A stretch of 64,000 bases of DNA from Bacteroidales bacterium (GCA_021738625.1 JAIPBS010000006.1:62001-126000), one strand, 5' to 3'. Counted from the first letter of the stretch, positions 1-9,610 are shown. Program-made: numbers and translations. Notes: generated by a model from the sequence alone, not told the origin.

Positions 1-2467
1 TCTGCTGATCGGTTTGAATTACTTTCGGAACTTGCTTGTTAATCTTAATCTTGAGATCTATATTTTTCTGTTTGGTAACATGAGCAAAATAATTTTTGAT
101 GTTTTCTGATACTTCTTCAGGTTTTACCTCATCAACATTTAGCGACATTTTACCCGATTCAATCTTACTGAGATCAAGAATATCATTGATCATATTCAGC
201 AGATCGCTTCCGCTTTTGTGAATGATATTTGCAGATTCGACCTGCTCCTCGTCCAGATTGCCTCCTTTGTTGTTGGCCAGGTTTTGAGAAAGAATAAGCA
301 AGCTGTTCAGGGGGGTACGCAACTCATGCGACATATTGGCTAAAAACTCGCTCTTGTATTTGCTTGCCACGGCCAGTTCTTCTGCTTTGCGTTCAAGGTC
401 TTCCCTGGCATTTTCGAGTTGCAGGTTTTTATCAGAAACTTCTGTTTTCTGCTCTTCAAGGGATTTGGTTTTTTCTTCAAGCTCCTCGTTGGTCACACGC
501 AATTCTTCCTGCTGCTGTCGCAATTCTTCTTCACTAGCTTTGAGTGCATTGGTTTGTTCTTCCAGTTCTTTGTTTGCTTTTACGAGCTCCTGTTGTTGTG
601 ATTTGAGTTCTTCAGCCTGCTCGCGTGTTTTATGAAGCAAGGACTCCATCTCGTTGCGCAGCTGAATTGACCGGAAAGCGATCGCGATATTTTCGGATAT
701 CCTCTTGAGCAGGGCCAACTGTGTTTGGCTGATCTCGCGAACGGTGCCCATCTCCAAAACGCCTTCCACCTGGTTTTGATAGATCAAAGGCATCACCGTG
801 ATCATTCGCGGTCTGGATTCGCCCAGCCCCGATTTGATGGAGATGTAATCATCGGGAATATCGGTGAAGGTGATCATCTTTTGTTCAAAAGCAGCCTGAC
901 CGATCAGCCCTTTTCCCATTTCAAATTCATTTGCGTTGGATTTGCGAATGTTGTATGCGTAAGAACTTGTGAGCCGAAGTTTGTCTTCGGTTTTCAGGAA
1001 AATGGCCGCAATGTTAAAACCAATAATATCGGCCAGCATTTTTAGCAGGTCGTTGGCCAGTGCGGATTGGGATTTTTCCCCTTGAAGCTGTTCGCTTACC
1101 TTTACAATGGAGTGCTGCATGCATTGGTTTTCCTCGTTTTCTTTTCTGAGCGTAATGAGGTTTTCCCGCATCCGCAGCAGCGCATTGCCCAGCACATCGC
1201 TATCGCTTAAGGGGTCGTATTTTTCTTCATAATTTCCTTTTCCGATCTCGTTGGCGAACCGGGCGCTGGTTTTAAGGGTTTCTGCAAGGGTGTTCACAGC
1301 TTCGGCCATATCTTCGATTTCATCACGGGTATTTACCCGCACACTTGTGGCGTCTTTTACTTTTCCTTCCGATAATTCCTTCAATACGCGTGTTGTTTGC
1401 TGCAAGTGTTTTGTGATGTTTCTGGCAATCCACCAGATCACAACTGCAAGTAAAAAAATACCTGCAATGCCTACCAAAACAGTTATCCAGAGGTTTTGGT
1501 TGGCTTGTTCCAGGATAACCGACATTGGAACAAAAATGCCGATATACCATGACTTTCCTGAGTCCCCAATCGTAAATGGTTCAAGTGATCCGAAATATTT
1601 TCCACCCTGTTCGTCTTGGTATTGGAAGCTGATTTTCTCTCCTGCTCTGATCCGGGTGGAAATCCTGTCTTCTGCAATACTGCCCAGATCAAGCTTGCTG
1701 AAGGAGGTATTGGTGAGATCGTGATTGGGATGCGCAATGATGTTTCCCCCATCGGAGATCATAATGGCATAACTGTTTTCGAAAGGTCGTATGAGGTCGA
1801 TCAAATCATGGAACCGTTCCAGCTCAACATCTGCTCCAACCAGTCCGGCAAATTTTCCATTTTCAATTATGGGCACGGCCACGCTGGTAACCAGAATCTC
1901 TTCCGCTCTCCCGGCATAGGTGTCGAAATAAGGTTCGGTAATGATCTCTTTGGGGTTGGCTTTGATATCATAATATATACCTGTAGGATTTTCTGTGTCG
2001 GTTTCGAGCTCTTCCATCTGGTAATTGAGCTCTCCCTTCTGTCGGTCGTAGGTATACCTGACCCGTCCGTGTTCTTTCTCATAATCAGGATCGATGGCAT
2101 TCAATTCCCAATTGACCCAGAAAGAAACAAATTGTGGGTTTGCGATCAATACTTCCCTGAGCATATCATTATACATATCCATGCGAATCCCGGCAGGCGC
2201 CTCCGGGTATGCCTGGAAGGCTTTTGCAATGCTGCGGCAAACGGTCATATCATTGTTTAGTTCTTTGGCAACCCGGCTTGCATACTCCCGTGCATTGGCA
2301 TTTACATACTTTGATGCATCATCTACTGCCATCTGCCGGGAGTTAACCACGACAAAGGCCAGGGTGGCTATGAAAATCAACAGGACTGTTGAAAGTATAT
2401 AAAGCAAAAGTTTGTCCCTAAGCCTGACTTTGCCACTAAATCTTTTTTTGATCGATTGCAATACCAT
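1..2467 (-). CDS. Membrane sensor histidine kinase, C-terminus cut by window edge
   Basis: The frame starts at the ATG at 2467 and is open to base 1, so the ATPase domain and anything after it lie outside the window. Visible parts in order: a membrane segment at about residues 20-42; a periplasmic Cache-like sensor to about 320; a second membrane segment at about 325-347; a HAMP linker; a GAF domain at about 470-605; a long Glu/Gln-rich coiled coil; and a HisKA domain containing [11 protein letters not shown] with the phosphoacceptor His. The coiled coil and HisKA arrangement is typical of Bacteroidota hybrid kinases that carry C-terminal receivers, but no receiver is visible here. The response regulator gene ends 11 bases upstream of this start and is read in the same direction, so the two probably form one operon. 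The ligand is unknown. Confidence 0.9.
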   Translation of the reverse strand, partial: MVLQSIKKRFSGKVRLRDKLLLYILSTVLLIFIATLAFVVVNSRQMAVDDASKYVNANAREYASRVAKELNNDMTVCRSIAKAFQAYPEAPAGIRMDMYNDMLREVLIANPQFVSFWVNWELNAIDPDYEKEHGRVRYTYDRQKGELNYQMEELETDTENPTGIYYDIKANPKEIITEPYFDTYAGRAEEILVTSVAVPIIENGKFAGLVGADVELERFHDLIDLIRPFENSYAIMISDGGNIIAHPNHDLTNTSFSKLDLGSIAEDRISTRIRAGEKISFQYQDEQGGKYFGSLEPFTIGDSGKSWYIGIFVPMSVILEQANQNLWITVLVGIAGIFLLAVVIWWIARNITKHLQQTTRVLKELSEGKVKDATSVRVNTRDEIEDMAEAVNTLAETLKTSARFANEIGKGNYEEKYDPLSDSDVLGNALLRMRENLITLRKENEENQCMQHSIVKVSEQLQGEKSQSALANDLLKMLADIIGFNIAAIFLKTEDKLRLTSSYAYNIRKSNANEFEMGKGLIGQAAFEQKMITFTDIPDDYISIKSGLGESRPRMITVMPLIYQNQVEGVLEMGTVREISQTQLALLKRISENIAIAFRSIQLRNEMESLLHKTREQAEELKSQQQELVKANKELEEQTNALKASEEELRQQQEELRVTNEELEEKTKSLEEQKTEVSDKNLQLENAREDLERKAEELAVASKYKSEFLANMSHELRTPLNSLLILSQNLANNKGGNLDEEQVESANIIHKSGSDLLNMINDILDLSKIESGKMSLNVDEVKPEEVSENIKNYFAHVTKQKNIDLKIKINKQVPKVIQTDQQ

Positions 2468-2478
2468 ATTGTTTTTTC

Positions 2479-2886
2479 CTAAATGTATTTGTCGATTGAG
2501 CTCAGTAATATCCTAAAGTTGATTGGTTTTGTGATGAATGCATCGCAGCCGGCCTCGAAACTCTTCTCGCGCTCTCCCGATAAAACATAGGCCGTTTGAA
2601 CGATTATCGTGAGATCCTTTCTGATCTTTTTGATTTCACGTGTAGCTTCAAATCCGTTCATGACGGGCATGTGGATGTCCATCAAAACAACATCAATTTC
2701 GGGGTTCTTCTTTACAGCCTCGATTGCCTCCACTCCGTTTTTAGCCCATAAAACCCTGGCACTGGTTCTTTTAAGCGCTGCTTCGAAATATCGATTGCTG
2801 GTATCTACATCTTCCACCACCAGAATGGTTTTATTGTCCCAATTATAGAGCTGGCGTGCATTCGTGTTTTTTTCTGTTTGATCCAT
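2479..2886 (-). CDS. Single-domain response regulator (REC only)
   Basis: This 135-residue protein is a lone receiver domain. It has the acidic pair in VVEDVD near the N-terminus, the phosphoacceptor Asp in [16 protein letters not shown], a Thr/Ala pair in IVQTAY, and the conserved Lys in FITKPIN. There is no DNA-binding or enzymatic output domain, so it probably passes phosphate or acts by protein contact, like CheY or Spo0F-type regulators. It lies directly upstream of the sensor kinase gene on the same strand, which makes that kinase its likely partner. About 20 residues precede the receiver fold and look unstructured. Confidence 0.88.
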   Translation of the reverse strand: MDQTEKNTNARQLYNWDNKTILVVEDVDTSNRYFEAALKRTSARVLWAKNGVEAIEAVKKNPEIDVVLMDIHMPVMNGFEATREIKKIRKDLTIIVQTAYVLSGEREKSFEAGCDAFITKPINFRILLSSIDKYI

Positions 2887-2922
2887 TATTTATATGGTAT
2901 ATGGGGCTGTAAAAATAACAAA

Positions 2923-3540
2923 TTATCGATTCATCTGACGCTTTATGCCTATGAGATACGCTTTTGTTTCAGGCCCCAAATTAAACAACAAATCGATGAT
3001 ACTCAGGCCCGGAATGAACCCGAACTTATGTCCGAACACCTGTGGGTAAGCCGGGATTACTTCGTCTCTTTTTTTGGGGCTAAAGCAATTGCGGTAATCC
3101 TGTTCCCTTTCTTTCCGGAAAGAATCAGTGAATTTTGTTCTGCATTCAATACCGCAACAATTGCAAATGACTTTAAAAAGTTCCGTATTGAACTCAAGCA
3201 GATATTTGTATTTCTTTTCAAGAAAGAAAGGCGTCAGTTCATCTTTATAATAGAGGTAGAATGGGGATGCATTGTAGGCTGATTCAATGGCACGCATGTG
3301 GATCTGCTGCCAGTTCTCCCTGTAACTGATCCTGATCTCTTTGGTTTTTGTGCGATTGCCTTCCGGTTTGTGTGCCGGGATGCTCAGATCCAGCGCTCCG
3401 TTGGCCGTATATATGCTGCAACGGTTTCTGTAAGTTTGCCGGGGGTAGGTTTCACAGGCCTCAATCAGGATTTCTTTAAAGCTGCTGACTTTTCCGAAAT
3501 ATTGAACCGGCGGCAGATAGGCTGTTGAAAATACGACCAT
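2923..3540 (-). CDS. WbqC-like family protein
   Basis: The 205-residue protein matches the WbqC-like family: an N-terminal STAYLPPVQYFGKV segment, a conserved NRC pair, an IHMRAIESAYNASPF block, and a C-terminal part ending the fold near FIPGLSIIDLLFNLGP. The family is common in Bacteroidota, and in some species members sit in O-antigen loci, but the biochemical role is not settled. It has its own TATCTTTG -7 promoter element 23 bases upstream of the ATG. It does not appear to be in an operon with the thioredoxin pair, because a terminator at 3590-3626 separates them. Confidence 0.85.
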   Translation of the reverse strand: MVVFSTAYLPPVQYFGKVSSFKEILIEACETYPRQTYRNRCSIYTANGALDLSIPAHKPEGNRTKTKEIRISYRENWQQIHMRAIESAYNASPFYLYYKDELTPFFLEKKYKYLLEFNTELFKVICNCCGIECRTKFTDSFRKEREQDYRNCFSPKKRDEVIPAYPQVFGHKFGFIPGLSIIDLLFNLGPETKAYLIGIKRQMNR

Positions 3541-3562
3541 AATATCTTGTTATCAAAACAAA

Positions 3563-3570
3563 CAAAGATA
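3563..3570 (-). promoter_or_regulatory. Bacteroidota -7 promoter element for the WbqC-like gene
   Basis: On the minus strand this reads TATCTTTG, matching the TAnnTTTG -7 consensus of the phylum. I see no clear TTTG at the -33 position, so only half of the promoter is supported. Confidence 0.5.
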
Positions 3571-3589
3571 ATGAAGATGACAGGAATGA

Positions 3590-3626
3590 AAAAAAGAGCT
3601 GCCTCCGCCATAGGCGAAAACAGCTC
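3590..3626 (-). terminator. Intrinsic terminator after trxA
   Basis: On the minus strand GAGCTG pairs with CAGCTC around an inner CGCC-TAT-GGCG hairpin, and the stem is followed by a run of seven T. It lies about 33 bases past the thioredoxin stop codon and ends the two-gene thioredoxin operon. Confidence 0.75.
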
Positions 3627-3658
3627 CAAAACCACATAACTATCGAATGTTCGATTTC

Positions 3659-4030
3659 TTATTTTTCCGATTCAACTTCCTGTTTCAGCAGAATGTCGTT
3701 GATGGCTTTTTTCATGGATTCTTTCGGCAGTGCTCCCATAGCCATTTGGGGCTGTCCTTCTTTCGGACAAAACAGCAATGATGGAATGCTTCTGATCCCG
3801 AATGCAGCCGAAAGTTCCTGTTCCTGCTCGGTATCGATCTTATAAATATCGATCTTACCATCATATTCCTTCGACAGTTCTTCCAGTACGGGCGCTACCA
3901 TTTTGCACGGTTGGCACCAGTCGGCGTAAAAGTCGATCAGGCAGGGCTTGTCCCCTTCAAATTTCCAGTCCTTACTTTGTTCGTAATTGAATACCTTGTT
4001 CAAAAATGTTTCTTTTGTTAAATGTTCCAT
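3659..4030 (-). CDS. trxA: Thioredoxin (cytoplasmic)
   Basis: The protein has 123 residues, a normal thioredoxin length plus a short N-terminal extension. The redox-active motif WCQPC lies in FYADWCQPCKMVAPVL, and the cis-proline stretch IRSIPSLLF is present. The usual thioredoxin active site is WCGPC; Gln replaces Gly here, a variant frequent in Bacteroidota. There is no signal peptide, so it should reduce disulfides in the cytoplasm. It lies 12 bases behind a lipoprotein paralogue with the same active site, so the pair could act on the two sides of the inner membrane. A terminator follows. Confidence 0.93.
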   Translation of the reverse strand: MEHLTKETFLNKVFNYEQSKDWKFEGDKPCLIDFYADWCQPCKMVAPVLEELSKEYDGKIDIYKIDTEQEQELSAAFGIRSIPSLLFCPKEGQPQMAMGALPKESMKKAINDILLKQEVESEK

Positions 4031-4042
4031 GGTTGTCTTTCC

Positions 4043-4564
4043 TTATATGTTGTTCTCTTTTGTTAATAAATTATCTTCAATGATCTTTACATAAGTTTCT
4101 TTGGGGAATGCTCCGCTCTGCATCATTGGTTTTCCTTCCACTGGTGAAAACAAAATGGTGGGTATGCTCCTGATGCGGAATACCTGGGCCAGCTCGCGCT
4201 GGGTTTCGGTGTCGATCTTATATATGGTGACCTGTCCGTCATATTCTTTTGCCAGGTCTTCCATAATGGGAGCCACTTTTTTACAAGGCTGGCACCAGTC
4301 TGCATAAAAATCGATCACACAGGGTTCTTCACCTTTATAAACCCACTGGTCAGGATTTGTTTCAAAATCCCAAACCTTTTCTTTAAAAGTTTCATATGTC
4401 AGGTGAATGGGCCTGGCTTTTGATTCGTTATTGTCGCTGGTTGTTACAACATTTGACCGGCTTTGTGTATCCTTGTTGCGATCTTTGTTGTTGTCGCCCG
4501 AGCCGCTGCAGCTGAGTCCCAGTAGCAGAACTGCAATAATTCCGATTGTTCCGAATATCTTCAT
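4043..4564 (-). CDS. Thioredoxin-fold lipoprotein
   Basis: This 173-residue protein begins with a lipoprotein signal, a hydrophobic stretch ending in LLGLSC, so the mature protein should be anchored through Cys19 or so. A low-complexity Asn/Asp/Ser linker follows, then a thioredoxin domain with FYADWCQPCKKVAPIM and the cis-Pro segment IRSIPTILF. The domain is clearly a paralogue of the downstream cytoplasmic thioredoxin, which suggests a tandem duplication followed by gain of an export signal. It is probably a periplasmic disulfide reductase. The upstream region carries a TATATTTG -7 element on this strand. Confidence 0.88.
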   Translation of the reverse strand: MKIFGTIGIIAVLLLGLSCSGSGDNNKDRNKDTQSRSNVVTTSDNNESKARPIHLTYETFKEKVWDFETNPDQWVYKGEEPCVIDFYADWCQPCKKVAPIMEDLAKEYDGQVTIYKIDTETQRELAQVFRIRSIPTILFSPVEGKPMMQSGAFPKETYVKIIEDNLLTKENNI

Positions 4565-4588
4565 TGTTTGTGCGTTTTTTTAATGATG

Positions 4589-4596
4589 CAAATATA
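4589..4596 (-). promoter_or_regulatory. -7 promoter element for the thioredoxin operon
   Basis: The minus strand reads TATATTTG, an exact match to TAnnTTTG, 24 bases before the lipoprotein ATG. No TTTG was found at the -33 position. Confidence 0.45.
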
Positions 4597-4636
4597 TAAA
4601 TTTTTTAATATTAAATCGTTTTAGTATCACTTTTTG

Positions 4637-4644
4637 TATCTTTG
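4637..4644 (+). promoter_or_regulatory. -7 promoter element for the zinc-ribbon gene
   Basis: The plus strand reads TATCTTTG, matching TAnnTTTG, 20 bases before the ATG at 4665. It is divergent from the thioredoxin operon promoter about 40 bases away. An upstream -33 TTTG is not evident. Confidence 0.45.
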
Positions 4645-4664
4645 CAATTACTGTTCCAAAAAAA

Positions 4665-5099
4665 ATGAAAAAGTTACTTACTGAAATAAAACAAGGCAGG
4701 GTAGAGGAATGTTTTCCCAGTGAAGAAAGCTGCCTGGAGTTCATTGCCTCTCAAAAGTGGCAGGACGGCTTTGTATGCCGCAACTGCGGTCATGATAATT
4801 ATTGTAAGGGAAAATCGCCCCACAGCAGAAGGTGCACCCGTTGCAAGCATGAGGAAAGCGCCACGGCGCATACCATCTTCCACAACAGCCGCATCCCTTT
4901 GCAAAAGGCTTTTATGATCATCTCGATGATTTGCGACAAGCCCGAGATCTCATCCTATAAAATTTCGGATGCTTTGAACATCAGGCAGATGACCTGCTGG
5001 AAATTCAAGAAAAAGATCACCACCTGCATGGAGCAGCAGCTCGATCTTTCGGATTATGAAAAGCTCAAAAAGCTGATGTCGGGCAAAACTACCGCCTGA
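4665..5099 (+). CDS. Stand-alone IS1595-type zinc-ribbon protein without transposase core
   Basis: The 144-residue protein has an N-terminal segment with CLEFIASQKWQDGFVCRNCG followed by CTRCKH. This is the CxxC...CxxC zinc ribbon that opens IS1595/ISXO2 transposases. A helical part similar to the transposase linker follows (SSYKISDALNIRQMTCWKFK), which looks like a helix-turn-helix. The DDE nuclease domain is absent: the stop comes at 5099 and the next gene begins on the other strand with an 11-base tail overlap. No terminal inverted repeats were noticed. With its own promoter element and intact frame, it is more likely a domesticated DNA-binding protein than a dead insertion sequence; that is inference. 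Confidence 0.7.
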   Translation: MKKLLTEIKQGRVEECFPSEESCLEFIASQKWQDGFVCRNCGHDNYCKGKSPHSRRCTRCKHEESATAHTIFHNSRIPLQKAFMIISMICDKPEISSYKISDALNIRQMTCWKFKKKITTCMEQQLDLSDYEKLKKLMSGKTTA

Positions 5100-7188
5100 C
5101 AATTTTGCCGAAATGCTGTGTGTTGATGCCACGGATATTCACAAAATAAACTCCCTTTTGCAATTCATTTAATTCAAGTCTAATGGGGTTTTCTTCTTCC
5201 GGATTAATGTTATTCTGCAAGAGACATTTTCCCTCAGGGCTGAACAGGTTCAGAACAGCATGATCACCTTTCAGGCTGTGATGGATAAACACCACCTCCC
5301 CGGCCGGGTTGGGATACATGTTGAAATCCTGCCCTGCTTTCCTTTTACTGATTTGCGTGAGATCGGTGATATAATAAGCCGCCCAGCCGGGAGCCGTAAC
5401 AGAAGAATTGCTTGAAAAAGATACCATCATCTTATCACTTTCGATATGAACCGGATCGGGCAGGGTATCGCCTGAAAATGTGGCGATAAGCGTGTTGCCT
5501 TCATATATCTTAACCGGGTCATGCTCAGCTTCGGTGTTGAATTCAAGGAAATGCAAAGTGATCTCCGAAACATTGTCCGGTTTGATATACCACAAACAAC
5601 TGGTCCCGTTGTGGTAGTCGCGCGGCCCGCTACCGTCGCTGAAGGTATCCGCCACCGCGACCATTTGTGCCATGCCGCTGCAGTAAACGGGGATTTCTGC
5701 CTCATACGAAAGCAAAAAGCCTTCATCCTGTTCGGTATCGTCGCTCGTAAAAGTGATCAGCATTTTATCACCACTCGATTGAATGGCATCCGGAAGATCG
5801 GAACCGGAATAGCTGCCCAGGACCGAATCGGAGGTAGTGGCTCCGTCATAAACTGTCAGGATGTCATTGGTGTCGGTTTTAAACCGCAGAAAATCAATGG
5901 TGATGTGATTCACCGAATCCTCAGGTGCGATCAGCCAGCTGCAATCGCTGTTGTTTTCGTAAGGATAAACCGGACCGCTGCCGTCGTCGATGGTGCCGGC
6001 AGTGCTGTTAAGGGTGTCTTCCCCGTTGCATAAATACGGATAGGTATAATTGACCGTATCCGGGAAGGCGTTGATGATCAGTTCCTGCGCCAGGTTGAAA
6101 TTGGATCCGCCGGGCGTCAGGTTGTCCGTATAAAAATAACCGTCGTACGATCCGCTCCATCCCCAGTTGAAATGATAGTAATCGCCTTCCTGGTAGCCGT
6201 CGCAAACAAAGGCATGTCCATTTATGTTGGGCACCGACCAGCCCGCGTAATACATGGGGATCTTCTGATCGAGATGGGAAACCAGCAGGCTGTCCCAGTC
6301 CAGGCTGGTGCTGTCGCGATACACATACTGCGTTTCGGGGCTGTATTTGAAATAGGTGCGGAGAGAGTAAGCTGCTTTGTGATTGTACATTCCTGATCCG
6401 TTCGGGCCATACACCATGTCCACGCTTACGCCCAGGTGATAAAGGAATTCGGCCACGGGGATGCTGGTGTACTCGAGATAGAGCGGCATCTTGTTCCATA
6501 AATAGTTTGCTTCACTGTAGTCCACTGATAAGGTACCATAGGGTGGACAGCTATAGGAATAAGAACCTGTTCCCTGCAGCGGCCATCTGAAGTAGTTGGC
6601 CACTTGTCCCATGGTTGTGGCCACGCAACCGGCATAGCAATGCCCTCCGGGGCCTGCCGGATCTGCCGGGCACATTTTATTATAAGGATTGCCCTGATCC
6701 CAGGTGGTGGTCAGCAGAGGCTCTACCTGGCGGCCTTCGAATTTTGCGAGCTTGTCTGCTGATGTGTTGAGGTAGTGTTGCCAAAGCGTATTTACTTCCC
6801 GGCTTGCGGCCTGGTTGTGTTGCATGGCAAAAACGGTTTGTTTTGCCATTTTATTTAGATACTCTTCCAATTGGGGTGGGCATCCGTTTTTTGTGAATGC
6901 CCCCTTAAATGAATATCCGATCACAGGATACACATTCCTGCCGGCTGTAACCACAACAAATCCCTGTGGTTGCATATTCATAACATACAGTGCCGGTAGT
7001 CCTTCCGAATAAAAAACTTCGTAATCCTGCACAACCGCCTCTTCGAAAGAGCCGTATGCAGCCGATCTTTCAAAAATAAATTTTCTGGCCGTAAGTCTGG
7101 CTTCTTCAGGATTTATCTGTTGGGCAGCCAAACTAAATGATAAGCTTATCAGGATGATGAGTGTTGATGCAAGTCTTTTTGTTTTCAT
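5089..7188 (-). CDS. Secreted C10-family (streptopain-like) cysteine protease with two CUB domains and T9SS tail
   Basis: This 699-residue protein has a signal peptide ending near residue 22, then an inhibitory Spi-type propeptide to about residue 150. The C10 peptidase domain follows at about 155-375. The catalytic Cys188 lies in YAGCVATTMGQVANY, His325 in NINGHAFVCDGYQ, and a typical HFNWGWSG segment comes after. Two CUB domains follow at about 380-490 and 495-605; each starts with a DGSGP motif and contains YDG or YEG and SGSDLP or SGDTLP. The C-terminal 80 residues, from NMYPNPAGEVV to the end, form a T9SS type A sorting domain. It should be exported through T9SS and act on external protein. 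A paralogue lies directly upstream. Confidence 0.92.
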   Translation of the reverse strand: MKTKRLASTLIILISLSFSLAAQQINPEEARLTARKFIFERSAAYGSFEEAVVQDYEVFYSEGLPALYVMNMQPQGFVVVTAGRNVYPVIGYSFKGAFTKNGCPPQLEEYLNKMAKQTVFAMQHNQAASREVNTLWQHYLNTSADKLAKFEGRQVEPLLTTTWDQGNPYNKMCPADPAGPGGHCYAGCVATTMGQVANYFRWPLQGTGSYSYSCPPYGTLSVDYSEANYLWNKMPLYLEYTSIPVAEFLYHLGVSVDMVYGPNGSGMYNHKAAYSLRTYFKYSPETQYVYRDSTSLDWDSLLVSHLDQKIPMYYAGWSVPNINGHAFVCDGYQEGDYYHFNWGWSGSYDGYFYTDNLTPGGSNFNLAQELIINAFPDTVNYTYPYLCNGEDTLNSTAGTIDDGSGPVYPYENNSDCSWLIAPEDSVNHITIDFLRFKTDTNDILTVYDGATTSDSVLGSYSGSDLPDAIQSSGDKMLITFTSDDTEQDEGFLLSYEAEIPVYCSGMAQMVAVADTFSDGSGPRDYHNGTSCLWYIKPDNVSEITLHFLEFNTEAEHDPVKIYEGNTLIATFSGDTLPDPVHIESDKMMVSFSSNSSVTAPGWAAYYITDLTQISKRKAGQDFNMYPNPAGEVVFIHHSLKGDHAVLNLFSPEGKCLLQNNINPEEENPIRLELNELQKGVYFVNIRGINTQHFGKIVRR

Positions 7189-7220
7189 GATGATGCGGCT
7201 TTGTTTCAGGTGATAAATGT

Positions 7221-7256
7221 AAAAAAAAAGCGCGACAGCCGGTAGCTGTCGCGCTT
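7221..7256 (-). terminator. Intrinsic terminator after the upstream C10 protease gene
   Basis: On the minus strand AAGCGCGACAGC pairs with GCTGTCGCGCTT across a five-base loop, and a run of nine T follows. It lies 24 bases past the stop of the 706-residue protease, so the two paralogues are probably transcribed separately. Confidence 0.88.
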
Positions 7257-7279
7257 AAATATTTGGTTGTGTTTTTTAT

Positions 7280-9400
7280 TTATTCGATCACCACTTTTTT
7301 GGTAACGGCTTTGCTTTCGCCTTTTATCTGCAGGATGTAAACTCCTTTGGGCAGATTTGAAACGTTGATGCTTGTGCGCGCGTAATCGTTCATTTCGCTG
7401 TATTCACTCTTGTAAACCGTTTTGCCTGTAATGCTCATCAGGTTGATGCTGAAGCCTTCCATGTCTTCATTCTTAAACCTGATGTTGATCTGGTCGTTGG
7501 CCGGGTTGGGGTAAATGGCCAGTGCTTCGAAGCCGGCGTTTTCGTTCACACCCACATTGTCGATGGTGTAATGTGCTTCCCAGCCTGGTCCGTTGATCCA
7601 TGCGTTGGAGTTGAAAATGATAAACATCTGTCCGCTGGTGGCGGTCAGTTCATCAGGAAGTTCACTGCCTGAGAAGGTACCGATCAGGTTGGTGGTTCCG
7701 TCATACACCTTCACTTTGTCAACACCTTCTTCGGTTTCAAATTCATCGAAATAAAGTGTGATGTTGCTGGCGTATTCCGGTTCGATGCTGAACATACAAC
7801 CTGCATTGTTGTTATAATCGAAATAACCACTGCCATCTGAAAGTTCGCCCGTAGGTTCTTCATATTTAACCAGTCCGCTGCAATAGGAGGGTACGGTTGC
7901 CCAGTATTCCACGTAAAAACCGGCGTCGGTGCCGCTTCCGTCGCTTTCAAACTCAATATACAGGCTGTTGCCTGTTGAGTTGATCGTTGAATCCAGTGCG
8001 GGCGGGTTGGCGCCTGAGCCTGACAACAGAACAGGAGCGCTGGCGTCGTCACCGTCATAAATCACAAAGGTATCGTTTGCTTCCAGTGCAAAATCCATAA
8101 CTTTCATGTGCACTTTGGTTACCGAGTCGGTGATGGTTTGCGGGTTGATGTGCCAGGAAGCGCTTTGGTTGTCCTGGTAATCCTCGATGGGACCGCTGCC
8201 GTCGGTGAAGGAGCCGGCCAGAAATGTCAGCTCTTTAAGTCCGCTGGCATAATAGGGATAATCAACGTCTGTCGGATAAAAGTTTTTAATGACCTGCTGT
8301 CCAACATAATATCCGTTCACATCATAAAGCGAATAGTAACCGTTTCCTGATCCGCTCCAGCCGAAATTAAAGTGGAAATCATCTCCCTGGTAACCGTCGC
8401 AACCGAATGCATGGCCTGCGTATTGTGGCGTGTAACCTGAATAATAAACCGGTCGGGCCTGGTCGTGCTCCGCCTTGATCAGGTCAATCCAATTGCTGTG
8501 GGAATAATTGCTTTTTTCACGGTGAATGGCGCTGGCATATTTGAAATAATTCCTCAAGGCATCGTCCGCGTCTGAACTATGGGCGCCCGAACCATCGGGG
8601 CTGTACTGCATATCCACGGCCACGCCGCAGTGATACTGGATCAGCGACATGTCATGCGGATACACATTCCTGATCTCGTTCATCATGCCGTCCCAGTTGT
8701 AGGTGGTTTCGCCGAAGTTGGCGCTTTGGGTGCCGTAGCCGGGTGCATAGTATGAATGTGAACCTTCGCCCATTTCGGGGTATCTCCAGTAGTGCATCAC
8801 CATGGACATGGCGGTAGCCACACAACCTGCATATACGCGTCCTCCGGGTCCTGAAGGATCCTCGGGGCAGTCGAGGTTATAAGGTGAGTCCTGGTTCCAA
8901 AGCGATGTCAGCAGAGGTTCCACCTCACGGCCGTCACGTTCGGTGTTGAGCATGGCAATATCATCCGTGCTGAAGTGATTCCAGTTATCAGCGATGTAAG
9001 CGTCGGCGCTCATTTGGTTGTCGCGTACAAACTGTACTTCATTTACATACGACTCGATGAAACTTCCGTAGTTTGTTTTGCCCAGGGCGTTCACCGGAAA
9101 TTCCCCTTCGTAGGAATAGCCGATCACCGGGTAGGTGGCGTCATCCGCGCTAACGATCACAAAACCTCCGCCTTCCATATCGAAAGCGTAGAACATGGGT
9201 TCGCCCTCGTTGTTGTGCACGTAAATGTCTTTGATGATGATATCGTTGTAGTTTGCTGTTTTTTCGTATTTGTTGAGTTTTTCGTAGATGTAGTTCACGG
9301 CAACTTTTTCCGCGTCCTTTTGCTCAACCTTTTTGGCCTGCACCGACAAGCCGAAGGCAAGCAGGAATAAAATCAAAAAGAGATTGTTTTTTGTTTTCAT
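7280..9400 (-). CDS. Secreted C10-family cysteine protease with two CUB domains and T9SS tail (paralogue)
   Basis: The 706-residue protein has the same architecture as its neighbour: signal peptide to about residue 22, Spi-type propeptide, and C10 peptidase domain. Catalytic Cys193 lies in YAGCVATAMSMVMHY and His330 in QYAGHAFGCDGYQ. Two CUB domains with DGSGP and DGSGY starts follow, then a T9SS C-terminal domain from ALAIYPNPANDQINI to the end. Both catalytic residues are kept in both copies, so neither looks degenerate. The divergence of the propeptides suggests separate targets or regulation; this is inference. Its -7 promoter element TATCTTTG lies about 50 bases upstream, and a strong terminator follows the stop. 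Confidence 0.92.
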   Translation of the reverse strand: MKTKNNLFLILFLLAFGLSVQAKKVEQKDAEKVAVNYIYEKLNKYEKTANYNDIIIKDIYVHNNEGEPMFYAFDMEGGGFVIVSADDATYPVIGYSYEGEFPVNALGKTNYGSFIESYVNEVQFVRDNQMSADAYIADNWNHFSTDDIAMLNTERDGREVEPLLTSLWNQDSPYNLDCPEDPSGPGGRVYAGCVATAMSMVMHYWRYPEMGEGSHSYYAPGYGTQSANFGETTYNWDGMMNEIRNVYPHDMSLIQYHCGVAVDMQYSPDGSGAHSSDADDALRNYFKYASAIHREKSNYSHSNWIDLIKAEHDQARPVYYSGYTPQYAGHAFGCDGYQGDDFHFNFGWSGSGNGYYSLYDVNGYYVGQQVIKNFYPTDVDYPYYASGLKELTFLAGSFTDGSGPIEDYQDNQSASWHINPQTITDSVTKVHMKVMDFALEANDTFVIYDGDDASAPVLLSGSGANPPALDSTINSTGNSLYIEFESDGSGTDAGFYVEYWATVPSYCSGLVKYEEPTGELSDGSGYFDYNNNAGCMFSIEPEYASNITLYFDEFETEEGVDKVKVYDGTTNLIGTFSGSELPDELTATSGQMFIIFNSNAWINGPGWEAHYTIDNVGVNENAGFEALAIYPNPANDQINIRFKNEDMEGFSINLMSITGKTVYKSEYSEMNDYARTSINVSNLPKGVYILQIKGESKAVTKKVVIE

Positions 9401-9449
9401 CGTAATGTTCGTGTTTGTTTTAAAAATTTGTTTATTTTTTTATGGATCA

Positions 9450-9457
9450 CAAAGATA
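9450..9457 (-). promoter_or_regulatory. -7 promoter element of the C10 protease gene
   Basis: The minus strand reads TATCTTTG, matching TAnnTTTG. An ATTG at about 18 bases further upstream (9475-9478) could serve as a weak -33 element. The leader to the ATG is about 45 bases. Confidence 0.5.
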
Positions 9458-9538
9458 TAAAAAGAATGTTTTTAGCAATGATTTTTTGCGAATATATACA
9501 TATAGATAACTCCATCTAATAATCAGACAAAAAACCGG

Positions 9539-9572
9539 GGTGGATGGTTGTATGGATGGATGGATGGATGAT
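9539..9572. repeat. TGGA tetranucleotide tract
   Basis: The stretch contains an imperfect run of TGGA/TGGT units. It lies in a non-coding spacer, so a length change would not affect a reading frame. Confidence 0.7.
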
Positions 9573-9610
9573 TGCATAAATTCAATTGGCAGTAATTCAT
9601 GGTAATTGAT

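Noticed and set aside
4665-5099. Complete insertion sequence
   Set aside because: No DDE domain, terminal inverted repeats or target duplication were found.
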